DNA from: Picocystis sp. L7
Taxonomy: Eukaryota > Chlorophyta > Picocystophyceae > Picocystales > Picocystaceae
Assembly: GCA_020975725.1 (NCBI GenBank)
Contig: QXJR01000023.1
Span: 62,001 to 126,000, forward strand
Direction of reading: 5' to 3'
Length of the DNA stretch: 64,000 nt
Made by a program: the position numbers and the translations under genes. Position 1 is the stretch's first letter. Each line of letters opens with the position of its first letter. Positions 1 to 8,957 of the stretch are shown here, one piece after another. The notes under the pieces are model-generated. The model had not been told where the DNA came from and ran no database searches. It worked only from the letters and a program-made list of their open reading frames with translations.

Positions 1-1593
1 TGCAACCATCCAGCAACCATCCAGCAGATTTCTGCAACCAGCGAGAAACCATCCAGCAGATTTCTGCAACCTTCTAGCAACCAACCAGCAGATTTCTGCA
101 ACCATCCAGCAACCATCCAGCAGATTTCTGCAACCAGCGAGAAACCATCCAGCAGATTTCTGCAACCAGCGAGAAACCATCCAGCAGATTTCTGCAACCA
201 GCGAGAAACCATCCAGCAGATTTCTGCAACTATCCAGCAACCATCCAGCAGATTTCTGCAACCAGCGAGAAACCATCCAGCAGATTTCTGCAACCAGCGA
301 GAAACCATCCAGCAGATTTCTGCAACCAGCGAGAAACCATCCAGCAGATTTCTGCAACCAGCGAGAAACCATCCAGCAGATTTCTGCAACCTTCCAGCAA
401 CCAACCAGCAGATTTCTGCAACCATCCAGCAACCATCCAGCAGATTTCTGCAACCAGCGAGAAACCATCCAGCAGATTTCTGCAACCTTCCAGCAACCAA
501 CCAGCAGATTTCTGCAACTATCCAGCAACCATCCAGCAGATTTCTGCAACCAGCGAGAAACCATCCAGCAGATTTCTGCAACCAGCGAGAAACCATCCAG
601 CAGATTTCTGCAACCAGCGAGAAACCATCCAGCAGATTTCTGCAACCTTCCAGCAACCAACCAGCAGATTTCTGCAACCATCCAGCAACCATCCAGCAGA
701 TTTCTGCAACCAGCGAGAAACCATCCAGCAGATTTCTGCAACCTTCTAGCAACCAACCAGCAGATTTCTGCAACCATCCAGCAACCATCCAGCAGATTTC
801 TGCAACCAGCGAGAAACCATCCAGCAGATTTCTGCAACCAGCGAGAAACCATCCAGCAGATTTCTGCAACCAGCGAGAAACCATCCAGCAGATTTCTGCA
901 ACTATCCAGCAACCATCCAGCAGATTTCTGCAACCAGCGAGAAACCATCCAGCAGATTTCTGCAACCAGCGAGAAACCATCCAGCAGATTTCTGCAACCA
1001 GCGAGAAACCATCCAGCAGATTTCTGCAACCAGCGAGAAACCATCCAGCAGATTTCTGCAACCTTCCAGCAACCAACCAGCAGATTTCTGCAACCATCCA
1101 GCAACCATCCAGCAGATTTCTGCAACCAGCGAGAAACCATCCAGCAGATTTCTGCAACCTTCCAGCAACCAACCAGCAGATTTCTGCAACCATCCAGCAA
1201 CCATCCAGCAGATTTCTGCAACCAGCGAGAAACCATCCAGCAGATTTCTGCAACTATCCAGCAACCATCCAGCAGATTTCTGCAACCAGCGAGAAACCAT
1301 CCAGCAGATTTCTGCAACCAGCGAGAAACCATCCAGCAGATTTCTGCAACCAGCGAGAAACCATCCAGCAGATTTCTGCAACCAGCGAGAAACCATCCAG
1401 CAGATTTCTGCAACCAGCGAGAAACCATCCAGCAGATTTCTGCAACCTTCCAGCAACCAACCAGCAGATTTCTGCAACCATCCAGCAACCATCCAGCAGA
1501 TTTCTGCAACCAGCGAGAAACCATCCAGCAGATTTCTGCAACCTTCCAGCAACCATCCAGCAGACTTTTGCAACCGTCCAGATAATTTTTGCA
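1..1593. repeat. 32-bp tandem minisatellite array, truncated at window start
   Basis: About fifty head-to-tail units with a 32-bp period run from base 1 to about 1590. Each unit has an 18-bp constant core (CCAGCAGATTTCTGCAAC) followed by a 14-bp variable half with four main forms. The most common form contains CAGCGAGAAACCAT; the others contain CATCCAGCAACCAT, TATCCAGCAACCAT or CTTCCAGCAACCAA. The last two units, near 1557-1600, are degenerate and mark the right edge. The left edge lies outside the window. Because 32 is not a multiple of 3, long minus-strand reading frames across the array are a by-product of the repeat, not genes. Confidence 0.97.
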
Positions 1594-1611
1594 AGGAGCG
1601 AGAGATGACTC

Positions 1612-2802
1612 TCATGGCTCTGATGCAGATGACACATCTACATGCGCAGCAAACTTCGCCTTGTATTGACTCATAGATGGAGGCTGCATCTCGAAGAACC
1701 TATTCGCAACGCCTCCGTATGCACAAGTGTGGAAGTTAGTCAACATTGCCGCTACCCAGTCCTCCATACCTGTTGCTCGCGAACCTGTAACCTTCCTCGT
1801 CTTGTCAGTAATGAAGGGCCATATGTTCCCAAGCTTTCCAAACACCCACTCCACACTTTCACGGTATCGAGACATGTCCCGCGCCAGCATGCGTTCTGAG
1901 CGTGTGATCCTGTTTCCTTTTGGAGCGCGTAGGAGGACGTCACACTGTGGATAAGCTGAATCACCATACATGTACAGCGTGCTACCAAAACGATCGCGCA
2001 TCCCCTGCAACCTCGGAATCAATCTAGAGTCATCCAACATCACCGAGTCGTTCGTTCGGCCACTTGCCGGTCCATGCCAATCACCAATCAAAAAATTAGG
2101 CAACACCACGCATTGGTATTTCGTTTTGTGCCCTCGCTTCCATCCGTTGTACATGCTTTCCTGGTCAATGATGGGACGACATATGTCAAACATCGTCCCA
2201 TCAATGAACCCAAAACAATGAGGCAACGGACATCCCTGTTCCCGTAATGCATGCGCGAAAGCTGCCAACTCGTCCTCCCATAGCTCTAAACGCATTGATA
2301 CTCTTGCGATCCTGTACACGTGACGAAGGATCACGTTGTACATCTCGGACAGGGCAGGAGGTGAACGATCGAAGATCGTGGCCAAGTGTGTCAGGGTTTC
2401 CCGTCCCGCTAGTCTGCGCAACAAGAGAAGGAACGCTTCTTCTCCCTTGAAAACACGTCCACAAGTAGGACTCCGCAACCGCTCGGGGATCTCTAACAAG
2501 CGGATAAGCTCCCGAATGTGACCACGATCAAAACGAAAGTTCCCACGCAACGTAGCGTCCTCGAAATCGTCCAGCCAACGCGCGTTGTTCGAAATAGCAA
2601 CCCGAGGATTCCAGCGTTGCTTCATCTGACGCAGCAAGCGTTGGCAACGCAGGACCACCATTGCAAAAGCAGACGAGAGTGCAATCGACAGCTCCGGATG
2701 GTTAGGGAACGCGACGAGCATTGCCTCCCGCATCCGCAAGCTCTTCTCCCGCATCTCCTCCGTCTGGATGATCTGGAGCACTCGACCATACCTTTGAGGC
2801 AT
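1612..2802 (-). CDS. PIF/Harbinger-like DDE transposase
   Basis: This is a complete 396-residue reading frame starting at an ATG. The C-terminal half has the layout of the DDE_Tnp_4 nuclease seen in PIF/Harbinger transposases. The first Asp is in GFIDGT (about D201), the second in YGDSAYP (about D281), and the Glu is in ESVEWVFGKL (about E318). A conserved YNGWKRGHKTKYQ block lies between the first two. The N-terminal part is helical and basic, as expected for the DNA-binding half. No stop interrupts the frame and no intron is needed, so the enzyme may still be functional. I found no convincing terminal inverted repeats: the 32-bp array lies just downstream of the stop and may hide or replace one end. 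No Myb-like partner gene is seen beside it. It resembles the second transposase (7427-8903) only at motif level, so the two belong to different Harbinger lineages. Confidence 0.9.
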   Translation of the reverse strand: MPQRYGRVLQIIQTEEMREKSLRMREAMLVAFPNHPELSIALSSAFAMVVLRCQRLLRQMKQRWNPRVAISNNARWLDDFEDATLRGNFRFDRGHIRELIRLLEIPERLRSPTCGRVFKGEEAFLLLLRRLAGRETLTHLATIFDRSPPALSEMYNVILRHVYRIARVSMRLELWEDELAAFAHALREQGCPLPHCFGFIDGTMFDICRPIIDQESMYNGWKRGHKTKYQCVVLPNFLIGDWHGPASGRTNDSVMLDDSRLIPRLQGMRDRFGSTLYMYGDSAYPQCDVLLRAPKGNRITRSERMLARDMSRYRESVEWVFGKLGNIWPFITDKTRKVTGSRATGMEDWVAAMLTNFHTCAYGGVANRFFEMQPPSMSQYKAKFAAHVDVSSASEP

Positions 2803-3747
2803 CGTGCTCGGCGTTGTTTGCTTCCCGCGTTCCTCGAGGCGAATGTATACCGCGGAGGATCCTCTAGGTTTCGGTCGAGGCTGACCGTCCGACGAAATCC
2901 TCTGCGCATCTGTTTTTTAGGATCCCATACTGGACCAATCCGTAGGCTTTCTCATCCCCCAACTGTACGAGATGCGTAGAGGACGCAAGGTTTCATCCGC
3001 CGAAAACCCCACGATTTCGTCCGGTTTTGGCTCGACGGAGGATCCCCAAATCCGGGTTTAGGGATTTTTTTTGGTTAAAAACCCTCCGAAGTTGTTCGTC
3101 GGGGCAAATCCGAAGTCCTCTATTGGAAGGGGATCCGAAGGAAAGCTCGTGGTCCGAATCGCCTTTCCCCGTGTCGTCGTCCTCTTTTGGTTCGAAAGGG
3201 GGATGGATGGTGGATCGCCGTTCCTTCGCATCCGATTCGCGAACGCCAACACGCACCAGCAATGGGACCATTCGCGCATCGGGTTGCTCGTTCGCGGGAC
3301 GCGTCTCGACGGAACCCGCGATCGGGCGGTTCGGGTCTCTTGCACGCTCGTGCATCCCGCACCGCGGCGATGCTCTCCCGCGCCTCTCTGCCAATCACGT
3401 CCAAACACACCCCTGGATCACGTCCGGTGGTTGCAACGTCACCCTCGGGTGCGTGTCTCACCCCCTAAACCTTTCCTCCGAAGCACCGGGATGACCCCGT
3501 CTCGTCCATCCCTCCTGTCCCTTCGGGGTCGGAGAATATTCTCCCCTGCTGGGGGGTCGGTGCCTCGGACCCACCCCCCTCCGTTCTCTCGCACCCCCGG
3601 ATGCAGACACACCCAGGGACCAGCAGGGGGGGTCGGGACGGGCGACCGATGCAGACACACCCCCGATCGCAGACACACCCGGAGGGTGGTTGGGAGGGAA
3701 GGGTGCGTTGGGCGTGGTGTGGCGCGAACCGTGCTGGGCGCAGCACG
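2803..3747. other. Intergenic region, no gene seen
   Basis: This lies between the divergent transposase and the small spliced gene. Its reading frames overlap on both strands and resemble no protein. It contains a TTCGAAAGGGGG motif near 3191-3202, a T-rich run at 3065-3072, and C- and G-rich stretches with repeated CAGACACACCC near 3600-3680. It probably holds the promoter of the gene to the right. Confidence 0.6.
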
Positions 3748-4288
3748 ATGGGCGGGAGTTGGAGCGGTCTCTCACGCACCACACGTGCGGCATCGAAGCC
3801 ACGAACGAACGGGAAGGTCCTGGAAAGGGAGGGGGGCGGAGGAAAGGACGGGACGGGATCCACGTCCGGGATGCTGGACATGCTGCAGAAGATGGTGCCT
3901 GCAGTGGAAGGAAGGAACGTGCCCACCGCAGGAAAACAGGTGAGACGACGCTCGAACGAAACGAGGAAGGATGCGGTGGACGTCGCGAACGAACGCAAGA
4001 ACGACCCCTGATGCGTCGACGGCGGCGACTCGCACGCAGGAAACGTCGGAGAAACACGTCCAAGATCCGAGCAACCGGCTGTCCACCGAACGGCTCGGGG
4101 ACCTGTACGATCGACACGCCTTCGGTGTCGCTCGAGAAGAAACCGTGGATTACGAGAAGCTCGCAGCCAACTACGGGATGAAGGCGGAACTGGTGGAACG
4201 GATCCTCAAGCACACGAGAAAACCCAACGTCGTGGAGAAGTACGTGGATGGACAACCTCGCCTGGTGGCGGAAAGGGACGGCACCTGA
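3748..4288 (+). CDS. Small conserved-looking protein of unknown function, two exons
   Basis: I model two exons, up to 3939 and 4040-4288, joined across a 100-bp intron. The donor is CAG/GTGAGA, the acceptor is GCACGCAG, and the phase is 0. The joined protein ends with a compact helical domain running from RLSTERLGDLYDRHAFGVA to VEKYVDGQPRLVAERDGT. The domain has the regular hydrophobic spacing of a small helix-turn-helix fold. The two frames on either side of the intron meet exactly at the splice sites, which supports the gene. The start is uncertain: the in-frame ATG at 3748 gives a long arginine-rich N-terminus that could be an organelle-targeting peptide, while ATG 3871 gives a protein of about 106 residues starting MLDMLQKMVPAVEG. 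I do not recognise the family. The gene converges on the DUF760 gene, with stops about 200 bp apart. Confidence 0.6.
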
Positions 4289-4454
4289 TCGAGGTCCATC
4301 CGCGGTCCCGAGGGCATCGCGGAAGATCCCAGATCCCCACCAGACGCGATCGACGCGTTGGAGGAGGGGGAAGGTACGGCATGCGCGGAGCTATCCCTTT
4401 TAGGACGCACCGGAGGGGCAAGATGGATACCCGGGGAGAGGCCCGCAGACCGCC

Positions 4455-4460
4455 TTTATT
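4455..4460 (-). terminator. AATAAA poly(A) signal of the DUF760 gene
   Basis: AATAAA on the minus strand, about 30 nt after the stop of the DUF760 gene. Confidence 0.6.
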
Positions 4461-4489
4461 CACTGCCCAACGGCGACGGGGATCGTGGT

Positions 4490-5404
4490 TCACATCCCTG
4501 GCGGTAGACCCTTGGGCGCAGGACTGATGGGGAGTTCCATGGCGCGCTCCATGTCGATGCGCACCTCCAGGGTCCTCAAACTGTACCCCACCACCATCAA
4601 CCAGTACAGCATGCGTGCCATTTCCACCGTCGTGTTCTCCGTGCTTGTGCTCTTGATCTCTTCTGGATCGGAGGTGCCCATCAGACGGTACACGAAAGCG
4701 TTCATGGCGTCCAGCACGTCTTCTCCGGCGCTCGTGGTGAGCTCGTGCAGGTTTTGCGGTTCCAGCGTCTTGATGTACAGGAGCAGGTTGTGTTCTGGGC
4801 TTCTTCCAGTCTTGGCGTTTTCTTCCACGTAGCGTTTCAGGGCGCGGATCTCTCGTTCCAACTCGTCGATGTAATCGGAGACGGGGGTGGTTTCGACGTC
4901 TTCTTGTTCGAGGTTCCAACGCAGCACGTGTCCTTCGAGGTCCTTCCTCTGGATTCCTGGCGCGTACTTGTTTCCTTTCTTCTCTCGTTCTCCCGCGTGG
5001 ATTGCGTCGGTGCTTTCTACCATTTCTTTCCGGTACTTTGCGTTTCGGAACATGTAACCGGTCATCATGACGGAGCACATGAGTTGGGCGAGGTTCTCTC
5101 CGACGGCGCTGACGTTGACGTGGAAGAACTGCGGGGGCAGGTTACCCAGCATGTTGGCCACGGTGTCCCTCATCCCTTCGACGACGTCCCTGGGCGCTCG
5201 TTTCAGGAACTCGTCCAAGCTTTGGGTCTGCACTTGTTGCACGTAGTTGAGGAGCACTTTCCTGCGATCAGGATCACCGTCTCTCTTTTCCACCCCGTCT
5301 TTTCCCGTGCATCTCTCCTTCCTTCCGTTCAATCCTTCCTCCCCTCTCCCCCTCCGCTCCTTCCTCCATCCCCGGTGCGTCGTCGGACGCGTTCGCGTCT
5401 GCAT
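4490..5404 (-). CDS. DUF760 family plastid protein
   Basis: The 304-residue product carries two copies of the DUF760 repeat found in plant and algal plastid proteins. The first runs from about KVLLNYVQQVQTQSLDEFLK to GYMFRNAKYRKEM and includes the diagnostic NMLGNLPPQFFHVNVSAVG and ENLAQLMCSVMMTGYMFRNA segments. The second, shorter copy runs from LLLYIKTLEPQNLHELT to GYSLRTLEVRIDMERAMELP. The biochemical role of the family is unknown. The first ATG in frame is at 5404. The stretch before residue 48 is Arg- and Gly-rich and could be an atypical transit peptide or partly intronic, because an acceptor-like GATCGCAG sits exactly at the start of the conserved domain near 5268. The PDK1-like gene lies head-to-tail upstream with only about 150 bp between them, so the promoter must be short. 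Confidence 0.88.
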   Translation of the reverse strand: MQTRTRPTTHRGWRKERRGRGEEGLNGRKERCTGKDGVEKRDGDPDRRKVLLNYVQQVQTQSLDEFLKRAPRDVVEGMRDTVANMLGNLPPQFFHVNVSAVGENLAQLMCSVMMTGYMFRNAKYRKEMVESTDAIHAGEREKKGNKYAPGIQRKDLEGHVLRWNLEQEDVETTPVSDYIDELEREIRALKRYVEENAKTGRSPEHNLLLYIKTLEPQNLHELTTSAGEDVLDAMNAFVYRLMGTSDPEEIKSTSTENTTVEMARMLYWLMVVGYSLRTLEVRIDMERAMELPISPAPKGLPPGM

Positions 5405-5557
5405 CGACACGTCTTCGTTCACGTGGTTGCACCGATCCCCTTCTCTCCCTCAGTCTCTCCCCCCTCCCTCCCTCGTGTCCCCGTGGCGGAAGCCGAGGAG
5501 GGAGTTTCTTCTCCCCCCTTCCTCTTCCTCCCCCTTCGAGGGGGGAGGGGAACGGGA

Positions 5558-7006
5558 TCACCCCCAACCGTGGTGGTGGAGGGCGTCGGACCAGGACCAG
5601 GCGTGAGGGAGGGGGAGGGACAGGCGCAGGCCTTGCAGACGCACGCGGGCGGGACCTTCCACCACCACGCGACAGCGGGCGATGCGTGCGTCCATGCTCG
5701 CGTGGAGCTTCAACAGGTCCCGGTGACGGGACTCGGACAGGACGAATGCGCGACCCACGTCCGTCAACGCCAACAGGACCGCCAAAGGGGAACGGAAACG
5801 ACGGTGCAGGCGTGCAGGAGACACCCGTACCAAGTGCTCGTCCCGTGCCAAGTGAGGGAAACAGACCGTGAACAGGTCGGGATCCGCACCCGATGGATCC
5901 TCCACGCGATCCAATACCGAACCAGATGCCGAAGAATCCGCGGCTTCCAACTCCTCCCATGTCACCCGGGGAACGGACTGGGTCAAGTCCGGAAGTGGAT
6001 GACTCTCCGCGAATTCCAGCTCCCATGCCGCCGGCGCAGGGTCCGAATCCGATGCCTCGATCGAAGGGGCCAACGCAGGAGCCTCCGTGCTGCGTAGGGT
6101 CGACCAATCGATCCCCGCGAAGAAAGGATGGCCCTTGAGCTCCTGGAGACCCTTGGGACCCGCGCCCAAACGTGCGGACGGTTCCGTCACCAACAATCCA
6201 AGCACCAGATCACGCGCGTCCTCGGAAAACCCGGGAGGGAAGGTCACCCGGTTCTCCCGGATGTTGCAAAAGGTCAGGTACTCCGAAGCGCCCGCGAAGG
6301 GCGTTTCTCCCACCAACAACTGGTACACGATGCAACCCAACGACCAGAGGTCGGTCTCGGGTGAGACGGACCTACCTTCCAGCACTTCCGGAGACACGTA
6401 ATCGGCCGTTCCCACGAAGGAGCTCCGCCTGCGTTCCCATCGCTTTGTCAAAGCCTGCACCAAGGGCAAGTCCGTGGACCTTGCGCTCCCGAAATCGATG
6501 AGCTTGAGGTGTCTTTCTGCGTCCAGGAGCAGGTTTTCCGGTTTGAGGTCCCGATGGACGACCCCTTGGTTCCTCAGGTATTCCAGGATCGTCACGATTT
6601 CTGCGGCGTAGTGTTTGGCGAAGGACGGATCCAGTTGGTTTTGTTCCTTCCTTTGGTAGATTTGGTCGAACAGCTCCCCGTGTGGACAGAGTTCGAGTCC
6701 CATGTACAGGTTGTGTTCGTCCTGGAAGGTGAAGAACAGCTTGGCGATGCCCGGGTGATCCATCCGATCGAGTATGTCTCGTTCTTCCTTGACTTGTCTT
6801 TGTTTCTTCTCTTTGGCGATGTGTCGTTTGAGCATCGTCTTCAAGGCCACCTTGCTCCCGTCGGCGCGCAGGGTGGCTTCGTAGACGGTGCTGTAGGATC
6901 CGTCTCCCAGCACTTTTCCCAGCAGGAAGTCTTCCACCTTGAGGTCCACCCTCGGTGCGTGCACTCCCTCCCCCCCGAACCGATCCCGCAGTGTGTGTTG
7001 GGCCAT
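5558..7006 (-). CDS. PDK1: 3-phosphoinositide-dependent protein kinase 1 (PDK1-like)
   Basis: The 482-residue product has an AGC-type kinase domain near the N-terminus. Visible motifs are the glycine loop GDGSYSTV (about 34-41), the catalytic Lys in VALK (K56), HRDLKPEN (151-158), a DFG motif in LIDFGSA (171-173), and the PDK1 activation segment SSFVGTADYVSPEVL (about 195-209). Ser196 there matches the autophosphorylated activation-loop Ser of PDK1. The C-terminal 120 residues look like the PH domain that binds 3-phosphoinositides, although they are divergent. The known role of the family is to phosphorylate the activation loop of other AGC kinases at membranes. The first ATG is at 7006; the frame is open upstream only through a GTG. 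The Harbinger element begins about 135 bp upstream, so it sits in or next to this promoter. Confidence 0.92.
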   Translation of the reverse strand: MAQHTLRDRFGGEGVHAPRVDLKVEDFLLGKVLGDGSYSTVYEATLRADGSKVALKTMLKRHIAKEKKQRQVKEERDILDRMDHPGIAKLFFTFQDEHNLYMGLELCPHGELFDQIYQRKEQNQLDPSFAKHYAAEIVTILEYLRNQGVVHRDLKPENLLLDAERHLKLIDFGSARSTDLPLVQALTKRWERRRSSFVGTADYVSPEVLEGRSVSPETDLWSLGCIVYQLLVGETPFAGASEYLTFCNIRENRVTFPPGFSEDARDLVLGLLVTEPSARLGAGPKGLQELKGHPFFAGIDWSTLRSTEAPALAPSIEASDSDPAPAAWELEFAESHPLPDLTQSVPRVTWEELEAADSSASGSVLDRVEDPSGADPDLFTVCFPHLARDEHLVRVSPARLHRRFRSPLAVLLALTDVGRAFVLSESRHRDLLKLHASMDARIARCRVVVEGPARVRLQGLRLSLPLPHAWSWSDALHHHGWG

Positions 7007-7141
7007 GGCGGTCCACCACCGTCTCGTTCCCCTTCGATCTCCCACACCCGTGTGGGTCCTCCTTCACTCCCCTTTCCCCGAAGCCAAGGGACCTCGAGGG
7101 GGGGATGGGTCCCTCCCCCTGTCTTCCCCCTCCCACACGAG

Positions 7142-7159
7142 AGCCCTATTCACATGTCA
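7142..7159 (+). repeat. Left terminal inverted repeat of the Harbinger element
   Basis: AGCCCTATTCACATGTCA, matched exactly in inverse orientation at 10998-11015. It is preceded by GAG and followed by a G- and A-rich subterminal stretch that loosely resembles the one at the right end. Confidence 0.85.
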
Positions 7160-7426
7160 AGGACCGAGGGGAATCGGGGGGAGGGGGAAGGGTTCTGGGC
7201 ATTCACAGGTAACATTTGACCCGGATGGCGAACCGAGTTCGTGAACCGAATATTCGATGGAATTCTCGAGGGAGGTGGACGTGTGCCTCGGATCCATCCG
7301 AGTCCGGAGGACCTCGCGCCTGTCTACCACGTACGAGGGGAGTGACTAGTGGTTTCTGCGTTTAGGGTTGTCGCAGATTTGCGGAAGACGAACAACAAGG
7401 CGGCGCTCTTCCCAGGCACAGCACGC

Positions 7427-8903
7427 ATGGATGGTGCCGAACGCGAACAAATGGGGGATGCGGGTTTGGGAGAGGGAGCCTTCCGTGCATGGACGAGCAT
7501 GAGGGCGACGAGGATGGAGAGGGACGACGTCGAACGACGCAAACGAACACGCGAAAGGTTGGTGCTGCTCAACCATGTGATAGAAGCAACTGTTGCATGT
7601 ACTGAGGTAGCCCAGCATCTTGCGAGGAGGCTCGTCTTTGCGCAAGGAGGTTACGGGAGGGGCCGCGCATGTTGGAAGGAGAGGAGGGCGCAGAACAACT
7701 TTTACGAGTTGTTCAGCGAACGAACGACGGATGTCGCCTTCAAGCGGCTCTTGCGGATGAGTAAGGAGAGCTTTCGAGTCTTATTACGTCTAGTACGTAG
7801 AGACTTGCAGCCAGCTGCAAATGCTAGGGGGGACTTCATGTCACCAAAGCGGACTCTCACTCTCACTCTCATGCGTCTGGCCCATGGAACAAGTTACTTG
7901 AAACTGAGTGAGAGCTTCGCCATTGGCATTTCCACTGCCCACAAATGCTACACAAGGGGGATAGTAGCCATTTGCAAAATGCAGGACCGTTTTATACGAA
8001 TGCCCACCACCCGTGCAGAAATTGAGGCGTGCATTCAGAGTTTTTCCCGGAGAGGATTTCCGAATGCTTGCCTTGCTGTGGATGGATGTCACGTGAAAGT
8101 GGAGTTGGCTGACCAAAACCTTGGACTGCAGGATTTCATATGTTATAAAGGGTTCTACTCCCTTAATAATATGGCGTACGTAGATGGAAGTGGGATGTTC
8201 AGGGCTGTTTTATGTGGTTGGGCAGGTTCATCTGCAGATGGTGGGGTTATCAAAGAAATGGAGTTCACGAAGCTTCTACAGGTAGGTGACACACAACGAC
8301 GGGACGACAATGTGCTGCATCGACTACCACTGACTATGCGTGCCTTTTGATTGTTCTGCTTCCTCTCATCATTTACAGAATGGTTTGCTACTGCAATATC
8401 CGACGCTCTACAAGGACTTGGAGTATTTGGACAGAATGGGGCACCTCGCAACATTGCATGTCCCACCTTTGGTTCTCGCAGATTCTGCATTCGGGATGGA
8501 GACGTGGCAGATGACCCCCTACAAAGGAGATAATTTGGCAGCGACAAGTGCAGAAAGGAGGTTCAATTGGATCCACAGTTCAGCTAGGGTGGTTGTTGAG
8601 CATGCATTTGGTCGATTGAAAGGCAGGTTCAGATTGCTATTGGGGACCCACAGAACGGCATGGAGAACCTGTGCACAGTCTATCCTTGCAGCAATGGTGT
8701 TGCACAACTTTCTTGGGCAGGAGGGCGATGCCTTCATGCAGGAATGGGCAGAAGGGGTTGTGGAGTTGGGGGATCGAGATGGGGTACAACCTCAAGAAGC
8801 AGTGGCTCAAGACATGTTGGAGAGTGCGGTGCAGATCAAACAGGGGCTGACCGATTTCTTTTTTCAACAGGAGCGACCAGTCCGTAGACCAAGGAACAGG
8901 TAG
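7427..8903 (+). CDS. PIF/Harbinger transposase, two exons
   Basis: The exons are 7427-8281 and 8379-8903. They are joined in phase 0 across a 97-bp intron with donor CAG/GTAGGT and acceptor TTTACAG, giving 459 residues. A helix-turn-helix segment (about 142-180, RTLTLTLMRLAHGTSYLKLS) precedes the DDE nuclease. The catalytic residues are D219 in LAVDGCHVKVE, D320 in LVLADSAFG and E359 in VVEHAFGRLKGRFR. Only the first Asp is in exon 1, so the intron must be removed for activity. The first ATG is used; the frame is open upstream to a GTG at 7349. No inactivating change is visible. The partner gene on the other strand ends 54 bp downstream. Confidence 0.93.
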
Positions 8904-8957
8904 AATCTTAACACGCAGGTAGGTTGCTGGATGCAAATTGGGCATGGTATGATAACA

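Noticed and set aside
1-1593. CRISPR-like array
   Set aside because: Units are contiguous, with no unique spacers between a constant repeat; it is a eukaryotic minisatellite with variant units.
902-1615. 237-residue minus-strand frame and similar ones in the 32-bp array
   Set aside because: Pure translation of the minisatellite; the same 32-residue pattern appears in every frame because 32 is not a multiple of 3.
4745-6097. 450-residue plus-strand frame
   Set aside because: Antisense to the DUF760 and PDK1-like genes; no protein-like features.
7360-7372. Telomere-like TTTAGGG
   Set aside because: Single copies (here and near 3058) only; no tandem array, so not telomeric.
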